Assembly (NCBI GenBank): GCA_964611435.1
Contig: CAZSXT010000022.1
Span: 1 to 64,000 of the forward strand
Origin: JAYPHU01 sp964611435
Lineage (GTDB): Bacteria > Pseudomonadota > Alphaproteobacteria > Rhodospirillales > UBA2165
DNA length: 64,000 nucleotides
Direction of reading: 5' to 3'
Positions 39,365 to 47,147 of the stretch are shown here, one piece after another. The first letter of the stretch is position 1. Each line of letters opens with the position of its first letter. A model generated the notes under the pieces. That model was given only the letters and a program-made list of their open reading frames with translations. It had not been told where the DNA came from and did not search any database. Made by a program: the position numbers and the translations under genes.

Positions 39365-40209
39365 GCAAGTGGCACATGATTGTGGACGTCGCCGAATGCA
39401 CCAACTGCGGTCTGTGTTCCTTGGCGTGCCAGGACGAGTTTGTCGGGAACAGTTTTCCGGGGTACGCCGAAGAGATGCCCAGGCGAGGCAAGAACTGGAT
39501 CGAAATTCAACAGAAGGTGCGCGGCCAGTGGCCGATGATCGACGTCGCCTATTTGCCCGTCATGTGCCAGCACTGTGACAACGCGCCTTGCATCGAGGCG
39601 GCGGAAAACGGGGCGATCTCGAAACGCGCCGACGGCATCGTTCTGATTGATCCCGTAAAGGCGAAGGGGCAAAAGCATTTGGTCGATGCGTGCCCGTACG
39701 GAGCCATTACCTGGAACGAGGAAAAGGAGGTGCCGCAAAGCTGGTTCTTTGATGCACATCTATTGGATGCCGGATGGAAAGAGCCCCGCGGCCCACAGGT
39801 CTGCGCGACAAAAGCCCTCGTCTCGGTAAAGGCGAGCGACGAAGACATGCGTGAAATTGTGAAACGGGAGGGGTTAGAAGAGTTGCGATCCGATCTCGAT
39901 ACCCAGCCTCGGGTTTGGTACAAAAATCTTTCACGTTATACCAAGTGCTTTGTCGGCGGCAGCGTGACCGTCGATCGGGACGGCGACGTTGAGTGCATTG
40001 ACGGAGCAAATATCTCGCTTCTTCAAAATGAGATCGAACTCGGCACGACGATCACTGACTATTTCGGCGACTTCAAATTTGAAGACCTTCTTCCGGACAG
40101 CGGTTCCTATACAATTGTCGTCACACTAGATGGCTATTCACAGAAGCGTATTGAGCTTACCGTATCCGATAGCGTGTATTTAGGCGAGATACTGTTAGAC
40201 GCTGCTTGA
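39361..40209 (+). CDS. athS: Transhydroxylase-like small subunit, ferredoxin domains plus C-terminal beta domain
   Basis: A 282-residue partner of the large subunit. Cys13, 16, 19 and 23 (CTNCGLCSLAC) and Cys69, 72 and 77 (CQHCDNAPC) plus Cys111 (DACPYG) form ferredoxin-like sites. The third CxxC expected around 128-131 reads WFFD, and only Cys148 of that group remains, so at least one cluster of the usual three seems lost. The C-terminal ~85 residues are a carboxypeptidase-regulatory/Cna-B-like beta domain (GDFKFEDLLPDSGSYTIVV), as in the Pelobacter small subunit. The ATG overlaps the large-subunit stop (ATGA), so the two are co-translated. Confidence 0.85.
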   Translation: MSKWHMIVDVAECTNCGLCSLACQDEFVGNSFPGYAEEMPRRGKNWIEIQQKVRGQWPMIDVAYLPVMCQHCDNAPCIEAAENGAISKRADGIVLIDPVKAKGQKHLVDACPYGAITWNEEKEVPQSWFFDAHLLDAGWKEPRGPQVCATKALVSVKASDEDMREIVKREGLEELRSDLDTQPRVWYKNLSRYTKCFVGGSVTVDRDGDVECIDGANISLLQNEIELGTTITDYFGDFKFEDLLPDSGSYTIVVTLDGYSQKRIELTVSDSVYLGEILLDAA

Positions 40210-40229
40210 ATAATAGGATTCCAAACGAA

Positions 40230-40261
40230 GGGTCTCGTGCAAATTGTTCCTGACACGACCC
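40230..40261 (+). terminator. Imperfect hairpin after the small-subunit gene
   Basis: GGGTCTCGTG at 40230-40239 can pair with CACGACCC at 40254-40261 with a small bulge. It lies about 20 bases after the stop of the small-subunit gene and before the convergent dehydrogenase gene. There is no T-tract; it is a weak terminator candidate. Confidence 0.35.
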
Positions 40262-40330
40262 GAAAGCCCAAGGGCAACGTCTGTTTCGCACTTTCTCCTG
40301 CAGAGTCCGCTCGTTACTTCACCGGCGGCG

Positions 40331-41389
40331 CTACCCGATCGCATCGACGACGGCGTCGCCCATTTCCGTTGTGCTCGCCGTGCCGCCGAGGTCACGGGTC
40401 AGGTGCTTGGCCTCGCTGATCACCTGATCCATGGCGGTGGCGATGAGGGCGGCGGCCTCGGTCGCTTTCGGCTCTTTCCTTTTGCGGCCAAGCCAGTCGA
40501 GCAGCATTTGCCCCGACATGATCAGCGCATAGGGATTGGCGATGTTTTGTCCGGCGATATCGGGGGCGGAACCGTGGGTCGCCTGGGGCATAGCCTGGGT
40601 GTGGCCGACGCAGAGCCCCGGCGCCAGTCCGAGCCCGCCGACCAGTCCCGCGCCCAGATCGGTTAGGATGTCGCCGAACTGGTTGGTGGTGACAATCACG
40701 TCGAACTGCTGCGGCTCCATCACCAAGTGCGCGCAGATGGTGTCGATGTTGAATTCGGTGTATTCGACGTCGGGGTAATGTTCGGCGAGCGCCCGGCACT
40801 CCTCCACAAACAAGCCGCAGGTCATCCGATAGACCCCTTCCTTGTGGGCGGCGGCGACCTTTTTGCGGGGCCGGGTCATGGCGATCTCGAACGCCTCTTT
40901 CGCCACCCGCCGCGACCCTTCCCGGGTGATCACCCGCGCGCCGATGGCCGTGTCCTTGTTGGGCATATACTCGGCATTGCCGTTGGCGGCGGTGTCCCAG
41001 GACTGCATACCTTCCGTTACCTCGCGCAGGAACACGATGTCCACGTCTTCATGAACGGATGTGATGCCCGGATAGGATTTGACTGGCTTCACGCTGGCGA
41101 ACAGGTCAAACAGCTTGCGGATCGGCGGCATGATCCAAGTGGGGTCGTTACGGGGATAGGCGCTGTGGCCGATGGGCCCCATGATGAATCCGTCACAGGT
41201 CTGGAGCCCCTCGACCGTGACTGCCGGCGTGGTGTCGCCGTGAAGGTCGTGGCCCTCCTTGCCGATGGGATAGGTCTCCCACGCGATCTCGAAGCCGGTC
41301 CGCGCCGTGGCCGCCCGCATCACCTTGACGCATTCCGGTACCACCTCGTAACCGATATCGTCGCCCATCATGATGCCGATTTTAGTCAT
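40331..41389 (-). CDS. Isocitrate/isopropylmalate dehydrogenase-family protein, tartrate dehydrogenase-like
   Basis: A 352-residue beta-decarboxylating dehydrogenase. It opens KIGIMMGDDIGYEVVPE, a variant of the family GDGIG motif, and contains DVDIVFLREVTEG, the metal- and substrate-binding TNQFGDILTDLGAGLVGGLG (Asp residues for Mg2+ or Mn2+), and GSAPDIAGQNIANPYA for NAD+ binding. These fit 3-isopropylmalate or tartrate/malate dehydrogenases; the catabolic context favours a hydroxy-acid such as tartrate or a malate derivative, which is inference. It stands alone on the minus strand. Confidence 0.85.
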   Translation of the reverse strand: MTKIGIMMGDDIGYEVVPECVKVMRAATARTGFEIAWETYPIGKEGHDLHGDTTPAVTVEGLQTCDGFIMGPIGHSAYPRNDPTWIMPPIRKLFDLFASVKPVKSYPGITSVHEDVDIVFLREVTEGMQSWDTAANGNAEYMPNKDTAIGARVITREGSRRVAKEAFEIAMTRPRKKVAAAHKEGVYRMTCGLFVEECRALAEHYPDVEYTEFNIDTICAHLVMEPQQFDVIVTTNQFGDILTDLGAGLVGGLGLAPGLCVGHTQAMPQATHGSAPDIAGQNIANPYALIMSGQMLLDWLGRKRKEPKATEAAALIATAMDQVISEAKHLTRDLGGTASTTEMGDAVVDAIG

Positions 41390-41643
41390 GGTGTTTTGAT
41401 GCTCACGGTGATGGATAGTTGCCGGTTCGATTGTTTGCGTTGCTGGTGCGACAGTACCCGACCGGCAGCCGGAAGGGCAAACCCATACGCCTGATCACCT
41501 TTCACAGGATAAACCGGATAGATTCACCACGCCGCAAGCGCCGGAGAGATCGACGCCAGCTTCAGCGGGGATAGTAAACGCGGAGAACTTCCTCAGCCTG
41601 AAGTCAAAATTCGGCCTCTGCACGCATGCACAATTCTGTAAAT

Positions 41644-42141
41644 TCAACGCCATCCGATGGTAGCTAGGATATTCTCAACTATCTCCTGCGGCGAACTGGA
41701 AATCGGAATGGTTACTGCGTCTTGTGGTTCTTCTAAGTCCATCATCTGTGACTCAAGCAATGTAGCTGGCATGAAATGCCCCTTTCTCCGTTCCAGTCGT
41801 TTACTGAATTCTTTCCTGCTTCCCTTCAAATAGACCAAGTGAAAATTCTCGCGTCCAAGAACCTCTCTATATGATTCTTTCAATGCTGATCAAGCCACCA
41901 CCAATTTCCTTGGCCCCCGGTGGTGACGGATTTGACGCGCAATTGCGGTGAGCCAACTTTGCCGATCACCATCCGTCAGTGGAATTCCGCTTTTCATTTT
42001 TTCAATGTTGTGGTCAGGATGAAAATCGTCCCCGTCCATGAACACACCGCCGATGGACTGCGTGAGTAGTTTGCCAACGGTCGTTTTGCCGGCGCCGGCC
42101 ACGCCCATAATAAGCACGCAATCTAAGTCGGTTTTTGACAT
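41644..42141 (-). CDS. gntK: Gluconokinase with in-frame TGA at a conserved Cys position
   Basis: A full-length gluconokinase (165 residues if the TGA is read through). Walker A is GVAGAGKTT near the N-terminus, followed by DGDDFHP, HRGPRKLVVA, and, after the TGA (41890-41892), SALKESYREVLG and RKGHFMPATLLESQ. In other gluconokinases the residue in VVAxSALK is Cys, so the stop exactly replaces a Cys codon (TGC or TGT to TGA). Both sides are intact in one frame with no other damage. It is either a recent nonsense mutation or a selenocysteine codon; a possible stem-loop (AAGAATC / GGTTCTT) begins 10 bases after the TGA. No clear ribosome-binding site is seen before the ATG, which favours decay a little. 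Confidence 0.7.
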
Positions 42142-42355
42142 TGGGGGTACAGTTTAATTGTCCGCCGCCAGTCTACGGTTCGGCCTCCTTACTGTCATCC
42201 GTTGCGCGGTGTCAATTTTACCGGAAGTGTTCCAGCCGTCCGACTTTGTATTCTCCAAAATCTCTTAACGTCGTGGATGACCCGATCACGATTAATTTGA
42301 TAAACTCCGAACAACAGATAAACCTTCCCACCAACCGAGAAATGGATAAGCGTAA

Positions 42356-42748
42356 ATGACTGAAACCAAGACTGACGGCGCCTATAAAGCCGGATCGGAC
42401 GACTACATATTTGATTTTGAACAACTACAGGGCGTAGACGCAGGCCCCGGCTATGCGGAGACCTTCGGCCCCGTCGTAGAAGGGGAGTTAACGCAAGTCG
42501 GTCTGATGACGCTTCCTGCCGGTAAGACCTCTGCTCCCCATTTTCACCCGAACGAACAGTGGGTGTATATCCTGCAAGGTCAGCTTGCCGTCACGGTCGA
42601 TGGCAAACATTCCAACGCCGGGCCCGGAAGCCTGATTTATTTTCCGGCGAATGTGACCCATTCGGTGACCGTTTCCGAGGAACAGGATTGCAAGTTCTTT
42701 ACTTGCAAGGACCTGCGCTCGGGCATTGCGGGAACTCCGGCCGGCTAA
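42356..42748 (+). CDS. Cupin-domain protein
   Basis: A 130-residue single-domain cupin. The first cupin motif appears as APHFHPNEQWVYILQG (His, His, Glu ligands) and the second as GPGSLIYFPANVTHSV (His). Such small metal-binding beta barrels act as isomerases, dioxygenases or regulators. It lies just upstream of an aldo-keto reductase, 63 bp before it, and may share its transcript. The function is not assignable from sequence. Confidence 0.82.
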   Translation: MTETKTDGAYKAGSDDYIFDFEQLQGVDAGPGYAETFGPVVEGELTQVGLMTLPAGKTSAPHFHPNEQWVYILQGQLAVTVDGKHSNAGPGSLIYFPANVTHSVTVSEEQDCKFFTCKDLRSGIAGTPAG

Positions 42749-42811
42749 ATTCGTGCCGCAGCGGGAACGGCATTCTCTGCCCGACCCGGCCCGAAGGATC
42801 AAATTAGGCTC

Positions 42812-43792
42812 ATGGAATACACAACACTCGGCAGAACCGGGTTGAAGGTCGGCGTCGCCGGGCTTGGCTGCGGCGGTTTCTCAAAGCTGGGGCAGGCGGC
42901 CGGAAAGTCCGAAGAGGAGTCTATCGGCATTATCCATCGGGCAATGGAGCTCGGCGTTAATCTGATCGATACGGCCCCGGCCTATGGCACCGAGGGCCTC
43001 GTCGGGCGGGCGATCAACGGGATGCCGCGCGATGAACTTGTAATCTCGACCAAGCATTATGCTGAATGGGAGGGAAGGACCTACACGACGGCCGAGATCC
43101 TGGAAGGGTTGGACAATTCTCTGAAGCAGCTCGGCACGGACTATATCGACATCTATCATATTCATGCGTTCAGCCTGCAATGCTATGAGCGGGTTCGGGA
43201 CGAGATCGTGCCGGCCCTCGAGAAAGAACGGGCAAAAGGGAAGATCCGTTTCATGGCCGCCAGCGAATATTCTCAGGTTCATCACCGGCATGAGGCGCTG
43301 CACCGCGCCTTTGACGATGACTTTCTGGATGTGGTTATGGTGGCCTATTCGCTTCTCAATCAAAATGCCGAGAAGTATGTTTTTCCATTGACGCAAAAGT
43401 TGGGCGTCGGCACGCAGATCATGTTCGCCGTCCGGACCTTATTCAGCAGGCCGGGACGGCTGCAGACGGAAATCAATACCTTAATCGAACAGGGAACGCT
43501 CGATCCCTCCACGGTGGATCGTCACAATCCTCTCGGATTTCTTATGCACGAAGAAGGCGCCAGCAGTGTGATAGATGCCTGCTACCGATATGTCCGCCAT
43601 GAGCCCGGCGCCGACGTCGTACTCTTCGGCACCGGTGATCTGAACCACCTGGAGACCAATCTCAATTCAATTTTGAAACCGCCGCTTCCTGCCGCCGACG
43701 TCCAACGGCTCAAACAGGTGTTCGGGCATCTGGAAGGCGTCGGGCTGGACGGATGGCACAAGACGCCCGATACGCCCGCCAACCCTGCGTAG
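42812..43792 (+). CDS. Aldo/keto reductase
   Basis: A 326-residue TIM-barrel oxidoreductase using NAD(P)H. Signatures: YTTLGRTGLKVGVAGLGCGG at the start, LIDTAPAYG with the catalytic Asp/Tyr pair, STKHYAEW in place of the usual Lys block, and DYIDIYHIHAF. The dehydrogenase-like KGKIRFMAASEYS region is conserved. It follows the cupin gene at 63 bp and faces the Gfo/Idh/MocA gene tail-to-tail 8 bp further on. The substrate is probably a sugar or hydroxylated ketone, by family only. Confidence 0.88.
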   Translation: MEYTTLGRTGLKVGVAGLGCGGFSKLGQAAGKSEEESIGIIHRAMELGVNLIDTAPAYGTEGLVGRAINGMPRDELVISTKHYAEWEGRTYTTAEILEGLDNSLKQLGTDYIDIYHIHAFSLQCYERVRDEIVPALEKERAKGKIRFMAASEYSQVHHRHEALHRAFDDDFLDVVMVAYSLLNQNAEKYVFPLTQKLGVGTQIMFAVRTLFSRPGRLQTEINTLIEQGTLDPSTVDRHNPLGFLMHEEGASSVIDACYRYVRHEPGADVVLFGTGDLNHLETNLNSILKPPLPAADVQRLKQVFGHLEGVGLDGWHKTPDTPANPA

Positions 43793-43800
43793 CCCCAAGC

Positions 43801-44832
43801 TCAATTTATCGAGACACGTTGGCCCGTCGCGAGGGACTCGCGGATGGCGTCCACGACCTCAATCACATGAATCATGTCATCCATGGGAATGATAAAATCC
43901 GCGGCGCCATCAATTGCATCAGCAAAGCTGGCAAAATTCGCCGCCACGGAGTCGATGATCGGAAAAGCCTCAAAGGTGCGTTTCCCATCCTTGAGGACAT
44001 GCAGATCAACAAGCGAGCATTCCCGATAATCCTCAAACGTCTCCGGGCCCCGAGACTCGGCCCATCCATTGGTGCCGAAAATCTGCAGCCGGGAATAGAG
44101 GGGAGAGGCGATTGAGTTGGACAAATGCCCCAATTGGCCGGTGGAGAATTTGACCGTGATGCTTACCGTGTCGATCAGTTCCGGATCAATGGCCGTTGAC
44201 GACGGCGACGCAATCACCCACTCAATCCGTCCCATCAATTGGATCATGGTGTCTATTCTGTGAATTCCGAATTGAGAAATAGGCCCGGCCGGCGCCTCGT
44301 CCTGTTCAAGGCGCCATCTGCGGGCATAGTTCGTATTCTCGTCGGCCATCAAATCCTGATAGGGGCGGAGCAGTGAATCATGGATCAACGTTGTATCCAA
44401 ATGAGATATCGTGCCCAGCGCGCCGTCTTTGATGATCTCCGACAGACGTTGAATGGAGGGATAGTTCCGTTGATCATGGCCAAGGGCCAGCGGGATGCCC
44501 GCTTTTTTCGCGGCCTGGACGGCAGCGCGCGCATCAGCCGCGTTCAGGGCGAATGGCTTCTCCGTGTAAACCGGCTTTCCTGCCGCAGCCGCCTCGATGA
44601 TCTGCTGCGTGTGCTGGGAGTGCGGGGTGGCGAGTGTAATCGCATCAATCTTTGGATCATCCAGGGCTTGCTCCAAGGAAGTCCGAAGCTCCAGTCCCAA
44701 TTCCCCGGCTATACCTGCCGCCGCCGGAGACGGGTCTATGGCCACCTTGAGTTCAAATCTATTGGAGGCTCTGGCCGACCTGACGTGACGTTGCCCCCAA
44801 ACTCCAAGACCGACTACCGCGAGATTGATCAA
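43801..44832 (-). CDS. Gfo/Idh/MocA-family oxidoreductase
   Basis: A 343-residue NAD(P)-dependent sugar-type oxidoreductase. The Rossmann domain opens LAVVGLGVWGQRHV, followed by IDAITLATPHSQHTQQIIEAA and KPVYTEKPFALN with the conserved EKP Lys. The C-terminal domain carries FGIHRIDTMIQLMG, with the conserved Asp/His region. The TTG at 44832 is the start, six bases after GGGGAGAA. It is the last gene before the ABC importer genes on the same strand and may act on the imported compound. Confidence 0.88.
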   Translation of the reverse strand: MINLAVVGLGVWGQRHVRSARASNRFELKVAIDPSPAAAGIAGELGLELRTSLEQALDDPKIDAITLATPHSQHTQQIIEAAAAGKPVYTEKPFALNAADARAAVQAAKKAGIPLALGHDQRNYPSIQRLSEIIKDGALGTISHLDTTLIHDSLLRPYQDLMADENTNYARRWRLEQDEAPAGPISQFGIHRIDTMIQLMGRIEWVIASPSSTAIDPELIDTVSITVKFSTGQLGHLSNSIASPLYSRLQIFGTNGWAESRGPETFEDYRECSLVDLHVLKDGKRTFEAFPIIDSVAANFASFADAIDGAADFIIPMDDMIHVIEVVDAIRESLATGQRVSIN

Positions 44833-44909
44833 TCCATTCTCCCCGTGTGATTGCTGCCATCAGCTGCTGGAAAACTGATCTGCCAGTGACCGGTTCGGCA
44901 ATCAGGCGC

Positions 44910-46025
44910 CTAACTGGTCAGGCAAAGCCCGTGATCCGGTGCAAAGGAAAGATAGACCGCCTGGCCCTGCTCCAGGCTTTCATAATGATTGATTTGAATG
45001 CCGATTTCATTGGATCCGACTTGGATACGGCCTTCCATGAAGTTGCCGAGATAAATCGTATCGATCACCTGGCCTTCAATAACATTGTGACCGTTCAGGT
45101 CCGCAGGCTTGGAGACGTGCAGCGTGATATCCTCGGGCCGGAGGCTCAAAAACAGTTTGTCGCCGGGCGAAGCGCCCTCACCGCCGACCGCCTTGACCAC
45201 TAACTTGGACTCGGTGCCGAAAATTTCCATCTCACAAAGATCGCCGGACCGTCCAAGAAGCGAGCCTTCCAGCAGGCTGGTCACGCCAATGAAATTTGCG
45301 ACAAACGAGTTGGCGGGGTTTGAATAAATGGTTGCCGGATCGCCGATCTGTTGAATGACGGCCTTATCCATGACCACGATACGGTCGCTCATCACCAAAG
45401 CCTCGGACTGATCATGGGTCACGTAGACAGAGGTAATACCGACCTCTTTCTGCAGTCGCACGATTTCGTCGCGCATTTGCTCCCGCAGTTTCGCATCAAG
45501 ATTGGAAAGAGGTTCGTCGAACAGGATCACCTTGGGTTCGTAAACGATAGCCCGCGCCAAGGCGACCCGTTGCCGTTGACCACCGGACAGCTTCGTTGCA
45601 TACCGGTCGGCCAGATGCGCCAGATCAACAAGCTCAAGCGCCCGCATGGTCCGGCTCTTCAGCTCCGCGCCGGAGACTTTGCGTATTTTTAGACCATAGG
45701 CGACGTTGTCAAAGACCGTCATATGTGGCCAGACGGCATAGCTTTGAAACACCATGCCGAGGTCCCGGTCCTCGGGGTACAAATATATGTTCTTTTCCGC
45801 AGATACGACCGGCGTGCCAGCGACACGAATTTCACCCTGATCCGGCCGCTCCAGACCGATAATGCACCTGAGCGTCGTGGTTTTGCCGCAGCCGGAAGGT
45901 CCCAGAAGGGTGACGAACTCCCCTTCCTCGATCGAGATATTGAAATCATCGACCGCTGTCTCGGGGCCGAAACGCTTAACGAGGTGGTCGATATCGACCA
46001 TTGAAATTTCGGTGTTCTGGGTCAT
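44910..46025 (-). CDS. ABC transporter ATP-binding protein, Fe3+/polyamine type (second copy)
   Basis: A 371-residue importer ATPase with Walker A GPSGCGKTT, Q-loop MVFQSYAVWPHM, signature LSGGQRQRVALARA, Walker B VILFDEPLSNLD, H-loop YVTHDQSEA and a C-terminal TOBE-like domain. The start overlaps the stop of the preceding ATPase gene by 4 bp (ATGA). It is similar in length and layout to that neighbour, so the transporter probably uses a heterodimer or has two alternative ATPases. The substrate is not known. Confidence 0.9.
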   Translation of the reverse strand: MTQNTEISMVDIDHLVKRFGPETAVDDFNISIEEGEFVTLLGPSGCGKTTTLRCIIGLERPDQGEIRVAGTPVVSAEKNIYLYPEDRDLGMVFQSYAVWPHMTVFDNVAYGLKIRKVSGAELKSRTMRALELVDLAHLADRYATKLSGGQRQRVALARAIVYEPKVILFDEPLSNLDAKLREQMRDEIVRLQKEVGITSVYVTHDQSEALVMSDRIVVMDKAVIQQIGDPATIYSNPANSFVANFIGVTSLLEGSLLGRSGDLCEMEIFGTESKLVVKAVGGEGASPGDKLFLSLRPEDITLHVSKPADLNGHNVIEGQVIDTIYLGNFMEGRIQVGSNEIGIQINHYESLEQGQAVYLSFAPDHGLCLTS

Positions 46026-47137
46026 GGCTTAACCGCTAGAATCTGGCTTGTGTCAAATTTTAAGTAGATGGACTCGCCCTCTTTGAGCATCATCCGGGGA
46101 TGGGAAATGACTTTCCACTCAAATCCCCGCCAGTCCACCCGGCAATCCACATAGTTGCCGAGGAATGTCGCTGAGGTGATGGTGCCTTCAAGTACGTCCT
46201 CACCATTTTTCTCGCGCAGGGGATGGATGTTCTCCGGGCGAACCGACAGGACCACCTCATCGCCGGCAGAAAAATTGTCCGCAAAACGGCAGCCGATCTT
46301 TATGGGATCTCCGGGCACATCGACTTCGATCTGTCCCGACCCGTCTGACCCTGTTTCCGCCACCTTGCCTTCGAGAAGATTGGCCACACCGATGAAGTTG
46401 GAAACATAGCGGTTCACGGGGGTGCTATAGATTTCAAGCGGACCGCCCATTTGTTCGATTTTACCCTTGCTCATGACAATGATGTCATCGCTCATCACCA
46501 GCGCTTCCGCCTGATCATGGGTCACGTAAATGGAGGTGATTCCAACATCATTCTGGATGCGTTTTAGCTCTACCCGCATTTGCTCCCGCAACTTGAGGTC
46601 GAGGTTAGAGAGGGGCTCATCGAAAAGCAGCAACTTGGGTTGGCCGACGATCGCGCGGGCCAAGGATGCCCGTTGCTGTTGCCCGCCCGACAATTGGGTC
46701 GCCATTTTATCCGCCATGTCGGTGAGCCCGACCAACGCCAAAACATCGGCGACCCGGTCATCAATCTCATCCTGAGGAAGCTTCTGAATTTCCAGCGGAT
46801 AGGCAACATTCTGCGCCACCGACATATGTGGCCAGATGGCATAGCTCTGGAAAACCATGCCAATGTCCCGTTTTTCCGGGGCCAAAAAGATCCCTTGATT
46901 TGGCGAGGTGTAAATCGTGTCGCCCACCCGGATGGTGCCGCTGTCGATGGAGTGGAGACCGGCAATGCTCATCAGCGTGGTGGTCTTGCCGCAACCGGAA
47001 GGACCGAGAAGGGTCAAAAAATGGCCCTTGGGGATGGAAAATGAGACATTGTCGACGGCCCGGTCATCGCCAAACCATTTAATTAGGTTGGAGACTTCGA
47101 GATAGTTCGCATCAGAGTTCGGGTTTTGATGATCCAT
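46022..47137 (-). CDS. ABC transporter ATP-binding protein, Fe3+/polyamine type (first copy)
   Basis: A 371-residue ATPase that closely parallels the next gene in length and motif order: GPSGCGKTT (Walker A), MVFQSYAIWPHMSV (Q-loop), LSGGQQQRASLARA (signature), LLLFDEPLSNLD (Walker B), YVTHDQAEALV (H-loop) and a C-terminal regulatory domain. It is 10 bp downstream of the permease gene. Two such ATPases per permease suggest a duplicated pair, as in some polyamine and phosphonate systems. Confidence 0.9.
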   Translation of the reverse strand: MDHQNPNSDANYLEVSNLIKWFGDDRAVDNVSFSIPKGHFLTLLGPSGCGKTTTLMSIAGLHSIDSGTIRVGDTIYTSPNQGIFLAPEKRDIGMVFQSYAIWPHMSVAQNVAYPLEIQKLPQDEIDDRVADVLALVGLTDMADKMATQLSGGQQQRASLARAIVGQPKLLLFDEPLSNLDLKLREQMRVELKRIQNDVGITSIYVTHDQAEALVMSDDIIVMSKGKIEQMGGPLEIYSTPVNRYVSNFIGVANLLEGKVAETGSDGSGQIEVDVPGDPIKIGCRFADNFSAGDEVVLSVRPENIHPLREKNGEDVLEGTITSATFLGNYVDCRVDWRGFEWKVISHPRMMLKEGESIYLKFDTSQILAVKP

Positions 47138-47147
47138 GAGACACGCC

